A model generated the notes under the pieces. That model did not search any database, was not told the DNA's origin, and was given only the letters and a program-made list of their open reading frames with translations. From positions 1 to 49,461 of the forward strand of contig CANRAY010000008.1 of assembly GCA_947628735.1 (NCBI GenBank): a stretch of DNA of 49,461 nt, given 5' to 3'. The translations under genes and the position numbers were made by a program. Below, piece by piece: positions 34,205-42,680 of this stretch; the first letter of the stretch is position 1; every line of letters starts with the position of its first letter. The stretch is from an uncultured Clostridia bacterium (GTDB lineage: Bacteria; Bacillota; Clostridia; TANB77; CAG-508).

Positions 34205-34423
34205 TTATTTATTTTCTTCTTCTTCATCAATTATTGTTAGTAAATCGTCAAATGAACAGTTAAGAGCTTTGCAGAATCCCTCTAAGTATTTATAAGATAT
34301 GGATTTTCTTCCTTTTTTAATAGCTTTATTTAAGTTATAGAATGAAATATCTAAGGTATCGCATAGCCAAGATTTAGTTTTTCCTCGTTCTTTTAAAATT
34401 TTTTCTATATTTAGTACAATCAT
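34205..34423 (-). CDS. XRE-family HTH regulator II of the element
   Basis: A 72-residue single-domain HTH protein: EKILKERGKTKSWLCDTLDI, then YNLNKAIKKGRKSISYKYLE, and FCKALNCSFDDLLTI as the closing helix. Layout matches Cro/CI-type regulators without a sensor domain. GGAGG precedes the ATG. Its divergent neighbour region carries two tandem 12-bp palindromes over a promoter, the likely binding sites of this protein. Confidence 0.85.
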   Translation of the reverse strand: MIVLNIEKILKERGKTKSWLCDTLDISFYNLNKAIKKGRKSISYKYLEGFCKALNCSFDDLLTIIDEEEENK

Positions 34424-34464
34424 ATTATGATTTCCTCCACTATTATGGAATATTTTATAATATT

Positions 34465-34513
34465 ACACTTTTAAGTGTTAGCACTTGCAGGTGAGGTTAA
34501 AAAGAGATATAAT
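34465..34513 (+). promoter_or_regulatory. Promoter with two tandem 12-bp operators
   Basis: CACTTTTAAGTG (34466-34477) and CACTTGCAGGTG (34482-34493) are two near-palindromes 16 bases apart. The second covers the -35 TTGCAG (34485-34490), and TATAAT lies at 34508-34513 with 17-base spacing. A repressor bound here would block the plus-strand promoter. Confidence 0.72.
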
Positions 34514-34531
34514 ATTTAAGGGTTTTTATAT

Positions 34532-34756
34532 ATGGAAGATTTGAAAATGCTTAATTTATTGAAAAAAGTTAAATTGCTTTTGCAAAGAAATTCATTGACA
34601 CTAGCAATCGATTTAATTGAATTAGAAGTTGAAAATTTACAAGGTATTACTGAAAAAAAATGTAAAAATACTATATATCCCAATTATGATTGGTATTGTA
34701 ATGATTGTTATAACTTAAATTGTCAAAGCAATAAAAATTTTAAGTATTGGGGGTGA
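34532..34756 (+). CDS. Small protein with C-terminal cysteine cluster (74 aa)
   Basis: A 74-residue protein with a helical N-terminus (LLKKVKLLLQRNSLTLAIDL) and a C-terminal cysteine cluster (EKKCKN, then YCNDCYNLNC), probably metal-binding. I do not recognise a family. AAGGG precedes the ATG, which lies 18 bases after the TATAAT of the operator-controlled promoter. It is the first gene of a short unit with the zinc-ribbon gene that follows. Confidence 0.55.
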   Translation: MEDLKMLNLLKKVKLLLQRNSLTLAIDLIELEVENLQGITEKKCKNTIYPNYDWYCNDCYNLNCQSNKNFKYWG

Positions 34757-34760
34757 AAAT

Positions 34761-34956
34761 ATGAATTATGAACATAAACAACTGTGTTGTAGAGAATGTG
34801 GTAAAAAAAATAACAAGATTAGAAGATGGCGAATATGAAGGACTTTGTGTAAACTGTTATAAAGGCATACAAGACGATGATGAGGAAAAAGAAAAGAAAA
34901 TAAAAATTCGTAATAAAACTGGAAGATTAATAAAACAATTTATAAAAAATAAGTAA
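34761..34956 (+). pseudogene. Zinc-ribbon protein with a +1 frame change at an A8 run
   Basis: From ATG 34761 (GGGGGTG upstream) the frame gives MNYEHKQLCCRECGKK, then leaves the natural sequence after the A-run at 34803-34810 and stops soon after. The +1 frame gives KKITRLEDGEYEGLCVNCYKG and continues to 34956. Joined, the protein (64 residues) has two CxxC pairs (CREC, CVNC), a zinc-ribbon layout, so both halves belong together. Eight A in place of seven explains the change. It could be a real mutation, a sequencing error in a homopolymer, or a gene expressed by transcriptional slippage. No CGG is involved. Confidence 0.6.
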
Positions 34957-35082
34957 AAAAAGAAGTCAAAGGTGTGAAGAAAGAAAATCGTAGTGATTTT
35001 AGAAAGTATGCGAGGTTATGTAAAATAAATTATTTAATTATTAAGATCATTGTAGTATAAAATAATAAATAGGGGAATAGTT

Positions 35083-36366
35083 ATGAAAAATGAAAATAAT
35101 AATTTAGAACAAAAAAATAAATTAAAAAGAAAAACATTAAATGCAAATAAATTGCTTCTTGTATTATTAATTGCTTGTATAGTAATCATAATTATGATTA
35201 TTATTTTTATACAATTTATATATCCTAAAAATTGTATTAATAACATAAACAATAATTATGATTTACAACAATATGATAAAGTTTCTCAATATAGTTCTGC
35301 ACTTAGTATGATTGAAGATTATTTAAAAAATGATATAAGTACTTATAATCAAGTGCAATATAAGGTAAAACTTTCTGAATCGTTGGTATCATTTGAAAAT
35401 AATCAATTCGATAATGCTCTCAATGTACTATTAGAAATTAAAGAACCGGACGAAATTGTAGAGAATAAAATTAATGATTGCAAATATGAATTAGGAAAAA
35501 AATATATTGAAGATAAACAATACGATAAAGCATTGGAATATTTACAAGAGGTAACAAACAAAGAAGATTTAAGTAATTTACTGGATAATGTTCATTATAA
35601 TTTATCTGTAAAATTTTTAGAAAAAAAGGATTATAAGCAAGCTTTAGAAGAAATAGAAAAAGTAACAAATAAAAAATATGAAAATCTAGAAAATCTAAGA
35701 CATCAGATATATTATCAGCATGGAAACGATGCTTTTAAAAAAGGAGACTATAATAGTGCTATCTCCTATTTTGAAAGTGCAGATGATTATAAAGATGCAA
35801 AAGAACTAGTTAATAATGCTTATATTAAACAAGCAGAAGAATACATAGAAGAAGGAAAACTGAAAGATGCAAAACTTATATATGATTATCTGCCTGATAA
35901 AGCCGAATATGATGGAATAAAAGCTTCCAAAAGAAAAAAACAATTAAATAAAATTAAAGATATAATTAATGTTATGGGAAGAACATACGCTACTAAAAGT
36001 TATTCTGAATCTAGAAATGTCTGGAGATATGACGGAAGATGGAATAATTGGTACATAGATAAACCTGATTCATCAGAATATATTGATATAGATTTAGAAC
36101 TAAATGATGATGGAACGGTTACATTAGAAGGTACAGTTTATTTTTATGCATTTAATAATTTTTCATCATTACAGGAATATTGTAAGGCTAGAATTATTTC
36201 AAGGACGATAAAAATAAAAAATATTACAAGTATTCCATCGACATATAAAATTGATGAAAATACCAAATTATTATATTCAAACGGAACATTTAAAATCGAA
36301 TATAGTAAAAGAGATGATTATTCTACAAGTTTTTATAACGTCTATTCGTCATCTGTGACTTATTAA
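35083..36366 (+). CDS. Membrane-anchored TPR-like repeat protein of the element
   Basis: A 427-residue protein with a basic cytoplasmic N-terminus, one membrane helix at about residues 23-47, and an extracytoplasmic region of degenerate TPR-type repeats (CKYELGKKYIEDKQYDKALE, KFLEKKDYKQALEEIEKVTN, DAFKKGDYNSAISYFESADD) to about residue 285. A C-terminal beta-rich domain (~300-427) has no recognised family. AGGGG precedes the ATG. It is the last gene before the right end of the element, a typical position for cargo such as a host surface, exclusion or defence factor, but no function can be assigned. Confidence 0.7.
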   Translation: MKNENNNLEQKNKLKRKTLNANKLLLVLLIACIVIIIMIIIFIQFIYPKNCINNINNNYDLQQYDKVSQYSSALSMIEDYLKNDISTYNQVQYKVKLSESLVSFENNQFDNALNVLLEIKEPDEIVENKINDCKYELGKKYIEDKQYDKALEYLQEVTNKEDLSNLLDNVHYNLSVKFLEKKDYKQALEEIEKVTNKKYENLENLRHQIYYQHGNDAFKKGDYNSAISYFESADDYKDAKELVNNAYIKQAEEYIEEGKLKDAKLIYDYLPDKAEYDGIKASKRKKQLNKIKDIINVMGRTYATKSYSESRNVWRYDGRWNNWYIDKPDSSEYIDIDLELNDDGTVTLEGTVYFYAFNNFSSLQEYCKARIISRTIKIKNITSIPSTYKIDENTKLLYSNGTFKIEYSKRDDYSTSFYNVYSSSVTY

Positions 36367-36430
36367 TTATATATAGAAATTTTTATTATTTTTATAAAAA
36401 CCGTATTGATTTCAATAAAAACATATTATA

Positions 36431-36470
36431 AAAAGCATACTAAATATTTAAAAATATAGGTATGCTTTTT
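36431..36470 (+). terminator. Terminator after the TPR-like gene
   Basis: AAAAGCATAC and GTATGCTTTT form a 10-bp stem followed by a T-run on the plus strand. The stretch from here to the attR site (36471-36700) holds no gene; it contains a short TTGACT/AGTCAA palindrome (36582-36597) and the right arm-type repeat. Confidence 0.8.
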
Positions 36471-36607
36471 ATTCTATTATAAGTATGTTGAGAATAATAA
36501 CAATCTTATTATATTTAAAACTTATATAACCTTATAAATAAGGATTTTTATCATTCATACTTTATGCCTATTACAAGTTTTTGACTAAAAAGTCAATATT
36601 ACAGTTG

Positions 36608-36627
36608 GTGACGAAAAAGTGACGAAA
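36608..36627 (+). repeat. Right arm-type site: tandem GTGACG repeat
   Basis: GTGACGAAAAAGTGACGAAA, one base different from the left copy at 28627-28646, in the same orientation, about 110 bases from the attR core. Confidence 0.65.
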
Positions 36628-36700
36628 GTGGCATAAAGTTATATAAAATTATATAAATTTGCGAAAAAATAATCCACATAAGTATTGATTTTATAGTAAC

Positions 36701-36734
36701 TTGACATATTTTATAAAAACTTATAAAATATGTC
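36701..36734 (+). promoter_or_regulatory. Perfect 14-bp palindrome and promoter directly before attR
   Basis: GACATATTTTATAA and TTATAAAATATGTC (36703-36716 and 36721-36734) are exact inverted copies around AAAC and end two bases before the attR core. TTGACA (36701-36706) and TAAAAT (36724-36729), spaced by 17, form a promoter within it that reads out of the element through attR. Confidence 0.7.
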
Positions 36735-36736
36735 TA

Positions 36737-36788
36737 AACGGATTCGTAACCCGTAGGTCAGCAGTTCGATTCTGCTTATTGGCTCCAA
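36737..36788 (+). repeat. attR core (52-bp direct repeat)
   Basis: Identical to 28526-28577. It is the 3' part of tRNA-Thr without its 5' half, so no second functional tRNA is made here. Confidence 0.92.
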
Positions 36789-36835
36789 CGAACTTAATCA
36801 CGTATGTGATCTTTCCAAAATAAAGATTTAAAAAT

Positions 36836-36872
36836 AAACCATTAGCCTAGTATAGAATAATGGTTTTTTTAT
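36836..36872 (+). terminator. Terminator beyond attR, probably the original tRNA-Thr terminator
   Basis: AAACCATTA and TAATGGTTT form a 9-bp stem followed by a run of T. Before integration it would have lain about 50 bases after the tRNA-Thr. Confidence 0.75.
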
Positions 36873-36908
36873 TTATTACTAAATCAAGTATTTTAGTATT
36901 TTTCTGGA

Positions 36909-36937
36909 TTTACATTTTAAAGAAAATGTGATAAAAT
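36909..36937 (+). promoter_or_regulatory. Sigma-A promoter of the sortase gene
   Basis: TTTACA (36909-36914) and TAAAAT (36932-36937) with 17-base spacing, about 45 bases before ATG 36982. Confidence 0.65.
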
Positions 36938-36981
36938 ATTGATACTGTTGTGAACAGATTAATTGAATAAGGAGTGAAAAA

Positions 36982-37857
36982 ATGCTTATGTCTCAGATGG
37001 ACGGAAAAGCAACAATCATTCTAGGCATTTGTATTGCAGTTACATTAATGTTGGATGTATTGTTTGTTTGGAATTTTTTCACTAATGATAACATTATGGG
37101 AGATACAGTAAAAAGAGAAACAGTAGCAAGTATGTATACAAAATCTTATTCAGGAATGGAATTATATCAAAGTGATGTAAAAAATCAAGAAGAAGAGAGT
37201 AATAGTATAGTTGCACAGAAAATAACGATAGGAGAAATGGAAAATAAAGCAGAAGAAATTAATGCAGAGGATGAAGAAAAAACAGAAATAGAAGAAAAGA
37301 CAGAAACAAAAGTAAAAAATATAGAAACAGAAAAAACAGAAACGAAAGTAAAAGAAAAAGAAGAAGTAACAGTTACAACAAAAGCAAAAGAACAAGAACA
37401 GAAAAAGCAAGTAAAAAAAGATAATTCAAAAAACGAAAAAAAAGAAGATAAAATATCAAATACTTATCAAGGGTTAGCTACAATAGGAAAAATTGAAATA
37501 CCTAAAAGTGGTATAAATATACCAATATTAAGTAGTGTAACAATAGATGGAATGGAAATTGCACCTTGCTTGTTATATGAAACAGGAGATCTTAATCAAT
37601 CTGGAAATAATGTAATTGTTGCTCATAATTATAGTAATCTTTTTGGAAATAATAAAAATTTACAAAATGGTGATAAAATATATATTACAACTCTTGATGG
37701 AAAAAGAGTTGAATATGAAGTTTATAAAAAATATACAGCACTTTCTGAAGATTTTAGTTATGCAAGAAGAGATACAAATAATAAACCAGAAATAACATTG
37801 TCTACATGTACACAAGATGATGATTACCGTTTGATTATTTGGGCAAAAATGGTATAA
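36982..37857 (+). CDS. Sortase family transpeptidase
   Basis: A 291-residue membrane-anchored sortase. One N-terminal helix (~10-32) is followed by a long Lys/Glu/Thr-rich linker (~70-150) and the sortase barrel (~155-291). The catalytic triad is visible as His in VIVAHNYS, Cys in LSTCTQDD, and Arg in DYRLIIWAK. Sortases cut an LPXTG-like signal and join proteins to the wall or to each other as pili. The class cannot be fixed by eye. No LPXTG substrate is visible nearby; the cohesin-like protein is anchored by a membrane helix instead. AAGGAG precedes the ATG. Confidence 0.85.
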   Translation: MLMSQMDGKATIILGICIAVTLMLDVLFVWNFFTNDNIMGDTVKRETVASMYTKSYSGMELYQSDVKNQEEESNSIVAQKITIGEMENKAEEINAEDEEKTEIEEKTETKVKNIETEKTETKVKEKEEVTVTTKAKEQEQKKQVKKDNSKNEKKEDKISNTYQGLATIGKIEIPKSGINIPILSSVTIDGMEIAPCLLYETGDLNQSGNNVIVAHNYSNLFGNNKNLQNGDKIYITTLDGKRVEYEVYKKYTALSEDFSYARRDTNNKPEITLSTCTQDDDYRLIIWAKMV

Positions 37858-37876
37858 AAATTAAGGGGGAACACAC

Positions 37877-38782
37877 ATGGGATTTTTTGATAAGTTAAAG
37901 CAAGGATTAAGTAAAACTAAAACATCTTTTGGCGAAAAGATGAATCAAGTTTTTAGTAATTTTAGAAAAGTAGATGAAGAATTATTAGATGAATTGGAAG
38001 AAATTCTTATCATGTCCGATGTGGGAGTGGAAACAGCAACAAAGATTGTTTCTAATTTAAGAAATAGGATAAAAAAAGAGAATATACAAGATGAAGAAGG
38101 AGTAAAACAAGCATTAAGAGATGAAATTAAGGAAATCTTTGATGCTGTTGATAATACTTTAAAATTAGAATCAAAACCATCTGTTATTTTAGTTGTTGGA
38201 GTAAATGGTGTAGGAAAGACAACTTCTATTGGAAAAATGGCAAATAGATTAAGACAAGATGGAAAGAAGGTTGTTATAGCTGCAGCAGATACTTTTAGAG
38301 CAGCAGCTGTTGAGCAATTAGAAATATGGGCTAATAGAGCTCAATGTGATCTTGTAAAAAAAGAAGAAGGAACTGATCCAGCATCTGTTGTATATGATGC
38401 TATTAAATATACGAAGGAAAGCAATGCAGATGTTTTGATATGTGATACCGCTGGAAGATTGCATAATAAAAAGTATTTGATGGATGAGTTAATGAAAATT
38501 AAGAAAGTTATTGATAAAGAACTACCAGAAGCTTCAAAAGAAATTTTGATGGTATTAGATGCTACAACAGGACAGAATGCAATAGAGCAAGTAAAGGCTT
38601 TTAAAGAAACAGTAGATATTACAGGTTTAGTTTTAACTAAATTAGATGGTACAGCTAAAGGTGGAGTAGTGATTGGAATTGTTTCTGAAAATTCGATGCC
38701 AGTGAAATTCATTGGTGTTGGAGAACAAATTGATGATATGGAAGTTTTCAATAGTGATGATTTTGTAAAAGCATTAATATAA
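37877..38782 (+). CDS. ftsY: Signal recognition particle receptor FtsY
   Basis: A 301-residue SRP-type GTPase. A short N domain (~10-85) precedes the G domain with GVNGVGKTTSIGK (P-loop), DTFRAAAVEQLEIWA (insertion box), ICDTAGRLHNK and TKLDGTAKGG. It lacks the acidic A domain, as in many Firmicutes. FtsY docks ribosome-SRP complexes at the membrane for co-translational insertion. AAGGGGG precedes the ATG, 19 bases after the sortase gene. Confidence 0.96.
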   Translation: MGFFDKLKQGLSKTKTSFGEKMNQVFSNFRKVDEELLDELEEILIMSDVGVETATKIVSNLRNRIKKENIQDEEGVKQALRDEIKEIFDAVDNTLKLESKPSVILVVGVNGVGKTTSIGKMANRLRQDGKKVVIAAADTFRAAAVEQLEIWANRAQCDLVKKEEGTDPASVVYDAIKYTKESNADVLICDTAGRLHNKKYLMDELMKIKKVIDKELPEASKEILMVLDATTGQNAIEQVKAFKETVDITGLVLTKLDGTAKGGVVIGIVSENSMPVKFIGVGEQIDDMEVFNSDDFVKALI

Positions 38783-38807
38783 AGAAAGGAGGTTGTACTA
38801 ATAAAAG

Positions 38808-41693
38808 ATGAATGATGATAAAGAAGAAGTAACAGCAGAAGATATAAAAAGAGAATTAGTTGAAGCAAAAAAAGAAGATGTTAAAAGAGAGCAATTGAAA
38901 GTAAAAAAGAGTAAAGCAAGAATGTATATGGTTCTTTTGTTTATTTTTGTTGTTGCTATTGTTGGATATGTTATTTTTAGAGGAGAATATTTAGAAATTC
39001 TTGAAATAGGAGAACAGTATACCAGTATCTTTTGGCAAAATGTAAATTCAATATGTATAACATTTGGAATTAATTTTATTATTTTATTTTTCTTATTATA
39101 TTTTAATAATAGACGTATTAAGAAATTAATAAAAGTATTTTTTGATGAAGAAAATATGCCAATGCCTAAATTAGCTAATAAATCTATTGCTTTTATTCTT
39201 TCAATTCTTATTAGTGCAATTACTTCACAAATGATTTTGAAGACATATATGTTATGCTTCAATAGTGCTTCTTTTGTAGAAGTTGATCCGATTTTTGGAT
39301 TAGATATTGGTTATTTCATTTTTCAGAAACCATTTATTGAATTTATGCTATTATATGCTATATTCCTTGTAATAGGAATAACAATTTATACAGTTATTTA
39401 TTATATAATAACATTTAATATTTATTTTGATGGAATTAGTAGAGAAACTTTAAAAAAGAGTAATATTTTAAAGCAATTATATACAAAAATTATAATTATT
39501 ACTATTTTAATATCAGGATATGTATTAGTACAGACACAGAATATTGGATTAGAAAAATTTTTAGATTTACAAGAAGATACAAGCTATTCGCTTTATGGAG
39601 CTGGAATGACAGACAAAACAATAAAATTATGGGGATATAGAATTCTTCCTATTATTATGATTGTTTCTGTTTGTATGGCAATTAGAAAATTTAAACAAGG
39701 TAAAACAAAAGCAGTTATTGGAAATATTTTAGTTGTACCAACATATATTATTAGTTTATTAGTTGTTATGCTGGTTTTCCAACTAACATATGTTACACCA
39801 AATGAGTTAGATAAGGAAAAAAATAATATAGCGGATAATATACGAAATACTAAAATAGCATATGGAATTAATATTGATGAGACTAATATTAATGATGGTG
39901 GAGAAACAATAACACAAGAAATGTTAGAAAAATGTCATGATACTATTTCTAATATTGTTATTGTAGATCAAGATATAGTTTTAAAAGATTTAAATGCTTC
40001 ACAAACACAAAAAGGTTATTATAAATATCTAACTACTCAAATATCAGAACATCAAATAGATGGAGAAAATAGATTAGTTTATATTTCTCCAAGAGAAATA
40101 TCAAGTAATAATGGAACATATAATAATAAAACTTATGAATATACACATGGATATGGAATTATTGCTACATTAGCTACAGGTACAAATTCATCTGGAAATT
40201 TAAATATATTACAAAAGGGTTTTGACAATTCAGAAGAAAATGTAATTCCTATAATACAACCAAGAATTTATTTCGGTTTAGAAACTGATAATAATATTGT
40301 TACTAATAGTAATAATAGAAAAGAATTTGACTATCCAATAGAAGATTCTCCAAAAGCAGAAAATGCAGAAAATGTATATGAAGGAGAAGCAGGCTTACAA
40401 TTAGGCTTTTTAGATAGATTTATTTTAGGAATTAAAGAAGGAGATTTGAAATTAGCTCTTTCTGCTAATGTAAATCAAGATAGTAAAATTATTACAAATA
40501 GAAATGTTATTCAAAGGGCACAAGTAGTTATGCCATATCTATTATATGATGATGAACCATATATGGTTGTAACAGATGAAGGAAAATTAATGTGGGTACT
40601 AGATGCATATACAACTTCAAATAATTATCCATATTCACAGAAAACAACCGTACAAATAGATAATATTAATAAATTGGAATTAAATTATATTCGTAATTCA
40701 GTAAAAGTTCTTATAGATGCTTACAATGGAGAGACAACCTTTTATATAACAGATAAAGCAGATCCTATAGCAAGTGCTTATAAGAAAATATATCCAGATT
40801 TATTTAGTGAAGAAGTAATACCAGATGATATAAGTAGACAATTTGTATATCCAAAATTTTTATATAAAATTCAGGCAAATATGATAGAAAGATATCATAA
40901 TGTTCAATCTGATGTTTTATATAGAGGAGATGATGTCTGGGATACAGCTACTCATAATCTAAGTAAAGTTTCTACTAAAGTAGGAACAGACATAGAACCA
41001 TATTATACAATGGTTGATCTTATTGATGAAGAAGAAAATTGTTTGGGATTAGTATTACCATTTACACCATATGGAAAGCAAAATATTACATCTTATATGG
41101 TGGGTACTTATAAAAATGGTGTTCCTAAATTATCAGTTTATCGTTTTTCTTCAGATAGTAATATTTTAGGACCAATGCAATTAGATACACAAATAGAGCA
41201 AGATGAAAAAGTATCAGAAGAAGTGGAGTCTTTAAATGTAAATGGAACTAAAATTACTAAAAATATGATTATTGTGCCATTAAATAATACTTTATTATAT
41301 GTAGAACCAATTTATCAACAATATATAAATGAAGTAGATTCAGTACCAGTTTTGAAAAAAGTAATTGTTGCTTCAGGAAATAAATTAGCAATAGGTGATA
41401 CTTTAAATATTGCTTTAAGTAATTTAGTATCTCAATATGCTGTTAATATTGAAATTGAAAATACAGATAATATGGAAGATTTAATAAAGGCTATTATAAG
41501 AGCGAATACTAATTTAAATGAATCAAAAGCTTCAGGTAACATGGAGATGATTGGTAAAGATATTGAAAAGTTACAAGAATTAATTGAAAATATGGATAAA
41601 TTAAGAAAAGAACTAGAAAAAGAAGAAAGAGAAGATAAAAGAAATGAGCAGACAAATAAAACAGTAAATGTAATAGCTAATGCAATAAATTAG
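38808..41693 (+). CDS. UPF0182 family membrane protein
   Basis: A 961-residue protein with about seven membrane helices in the first ~330 residues, then a large extracytoplasmic domain with repeated NKTYEYTHGYGIIATLATGT-type beta segments, GLEFG/NNIV-like motifs (YFGLETDNNI) and the late KVIVASGNKLAIGDTLNIAL block. Order and length match UPF0182 (COG1615), a conserved protein family of unknown function common in Firmicutes and Actinobacteria. The ATG is 15-16 bases after AAAGGAGG, longer than usual. It ends in a Glu/Lys-rich coiled coil. The gene follows ftsY and ends at a clear terminator. Confidence 0.85.
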   Translation: MNDDKEEVTAEDIKRELVEAKKEDVKREQLKVKKSKARMYMVLLFIFVVAIVGYVIFRGEYLEILEIGEQYTSIFWQNVNSICITFGINFIILFFLLYFNNRRIKKLIKVFFDEENMPMPKLANKSIAFILSILISAITSQMILKTYMLCFNSASFVEVDPIFGLDIGYFIFQKPFIEFMLLYAIFLVIGITIYTVIYYIITFNIYFDGISRETLKKSNILKQLYTKIIIITILISGYVLVQTQNIGLEKFLDLQEDTSYSLYGAGMTDKTIKLWGYRILPIIMIVSVCMAIRKFKQGKTKAVIGNILVVPTYIISLLVVMLVFQLTYVTPNELDKEKNNIADNIRNTKIAYGINIDETNINDGGETITQEMLEKCHDTISNIVIVDQDIVLKDLNASQTQKGYYKYLTTQISEHQIDGENRLVYISPREISSNNGTYNNKTYEYTHGYGIIATLATGTNSSGNLNILQKGFDNSEENVIPIIQPRIYFGLETDNNIVTNSNNRKEFDYPIEDSPKAENAENVYEGEAGLQLGFLDRFILGIKEGDLKLALSANVNQDSKIITNRNVIQRAQVVMPYLLYDDEPYMVVTDEGKLMWVLDAYTTSNNYPYSQKTTVQIDNINKLELNYIRNSVKVLIDAYNGETTFYITDKADPIASAYKKIYPDLFSEEVIPDDISRQFVYPKFLYKIQANMIERYHNVQSDVLYRGDDVWDTATHNLSKVSTKVGTDIEPYYTMVDLIDEEENCLGLVLPFTPYGKQNITSYMVGTYKNGVPKLSVYRFSSDSNILGPMQLDTQIEQDEKVSEEVESLNVNGTKITKNMIIVPLNNTLLYVEPIYQQYINEVDSVPVLKKVIVASGNKLAIGDTLNIALSNLVSQYAVNIEIENTDNMEDLIKAIIRANTNLNESKASGNMEMIGKDIEKLQELIENMDKLRKELEKEEREDKRNEQTNKTVNVIANAIN

Positions 41694-41699
41694 ATATAA

Positions 41700-41734
41700 A
41701 AAAGATGAATGAAATATTTTCGTTCATCTTTTTT
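41700..41734 (+). terminator. Terminator after the UPF0182 gene
   Basis: AAAAGATGAATGAAA pairs with TTTCGTTCATCTTTT with one T-G contact and a three-base loop, followed by T-run TTTTTT. Confidence 0.85.
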
Positions 41735-41803
41735 CTTATATACTATTTTTTGATTGCTTTTTGTGATATACTTTCAGTTAATTAATAATAGGAGGATAAA
41801 AAT

Positions 41804-42634
41804 TTGAAAGTTACAGATATAGAATGTTTAAAAAATATAGCAAATGAAGTAAGAAAGGGAATTATAGAAGAGGTTTATCAAGCACAATCAGGTCATCCTG
41901 GTGGATCTCTTTCATGTGCAGATATTCTTACAGTGTTATATTTTAATCAAATGAATATTGATTCAGAAAAGCCACAGGATATGAACAGAGATAGACTTGT
42001 TTTGTCAAAAGGACACTGCGCACCTGCTTTATATAGTGTCTTGGCAGAAAAAGGATATTTCTCAAAAGATGAACTAAAAACATTTCGTAAGCTAGATTCA
42101 AAATTACAAGGACATCCAGATATGAATAAAGTATTAGGAGTGGATATGACAACAGGATCATTAGGACAAGGCTTATCTGTTGCAGTAGGAATGGCCTTAG
42201 CTTCAAAAATGGATCATGCTGGTTGTAGAATATATTGCATTGTAGGTGATGGAGAAATTGATGAAGGACAAATTTGGGAAGCTGCAATGACAGCATATAA
42301 GAATCATTTAGACAATTTATGTGTTATTGTAGATAATAATCAATTACAATTAGATGGTAGGATAGATGAAATTGCAGGTTTGGATAACATAAGAGGAAAA
42401 TTTGAAAGCTTTGGATTTTCAGCAATTGAAGTTGATGGGCATAATATTAGTAATTTGATAGACGCTTTTCATACAGCAAAACAAACTAAAGGAAAGCCTA
42501 CAGTTATTATTGCAAAAACAGTTAAAGGAAAAGGAGTGTCATTTATGGAAAACAAAGTAGAATGGCACGGAGTAGCACCAAATAAAGAACAGTATGAAAT
42601 AGCTATGAAAGAACTAAATAGTGTTAATAATTAA
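41804..42634 (+). CDS. Transketolase, N-terminal subunit
   Basis: A 276-residue protein holding the thiamine diphosphate pyrophosphate-binding half of transketolase: GHPGGSLSCADILTVLYF, DRLVLSKGHCAPALYSVL, GSLGQGLSVAVGMAL and the metal site IVGDGEIDEGQIWEAAM, with NLCVIVDNNQLQ. Its partner half is the next gene, as in many Clostridia and Archaea where transketolase is split in two. It moves two-carbon units between pentose and hexose phosphates. The start is TTG 41804 with GGAGG upstream and an extended -10-like TGATATACT further upstream. Confidence 0.95.
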   Translation: MKVTDIECLKNIANEVRKGIIEEVYQAQSGHPGGSLSCADILTVLYFNQMNIDSEKPQDMNRDRLVLSKGHCAPALYSVLAEKGYFSKDELKTFRKLDSKLQGHPDMNKVLGVDMTTGSLGQGLSVAVGMALASKMDHAGCRIYCIVGDGEIDEGQIWEAAMTAYKNHLDNLCVIVDNNQLQLDGRIDEIAGLDNIRGKFESFGFSAIEVDGHNISNLIDAFHTAKQTKGKPTVIIAKTVKGKGVSFMENKVEWHGVAPNKEQYEIAMKELNSVNN

Positions 42635-42680
42635 TTTATTATAATGTATAAAATTTGTGGATAAAGGAAGAAAAAAAGAG

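Larger units (their letters stand above)
28526..36788. mobile_element. Integrative element in tRNA-Thr (~8.2 kb)
   Basis: The segment is framed by a 52-bp direct repeat of the 3' part of tRNA-Thr. It begins with a tyrosine recombinase reading toward the attL end and contains a DUF6076-like gene, HTH and excisionase-like genes, a DUF927 ATPase, two further HTH regulators, small ORFs and a TPR protein. No phage structural, conjugation or resistance genes are visible, so it resembles a small phage-satellite-like or mobilisable island. Codon use and AT content are similar to the host. Arm-type repeats lie near both ends. Mobility type is inferred. Confidence 0.88.

Noticed and set aside
37260..37440. 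Glu/Lys/Thr-rich repeats in the sortase gene as a separate repeat element
   Set aside because: They stay in frame and form the linker between the membrane helix and the sortase domain.
38341..39262. Minus-strand ORFs opposite ftsY and the UPF0182 gene
   Set aside because: Antisense shadows of two clear plus-strand genes; low-complexity Ser/Thr/Ile-rich sequence.
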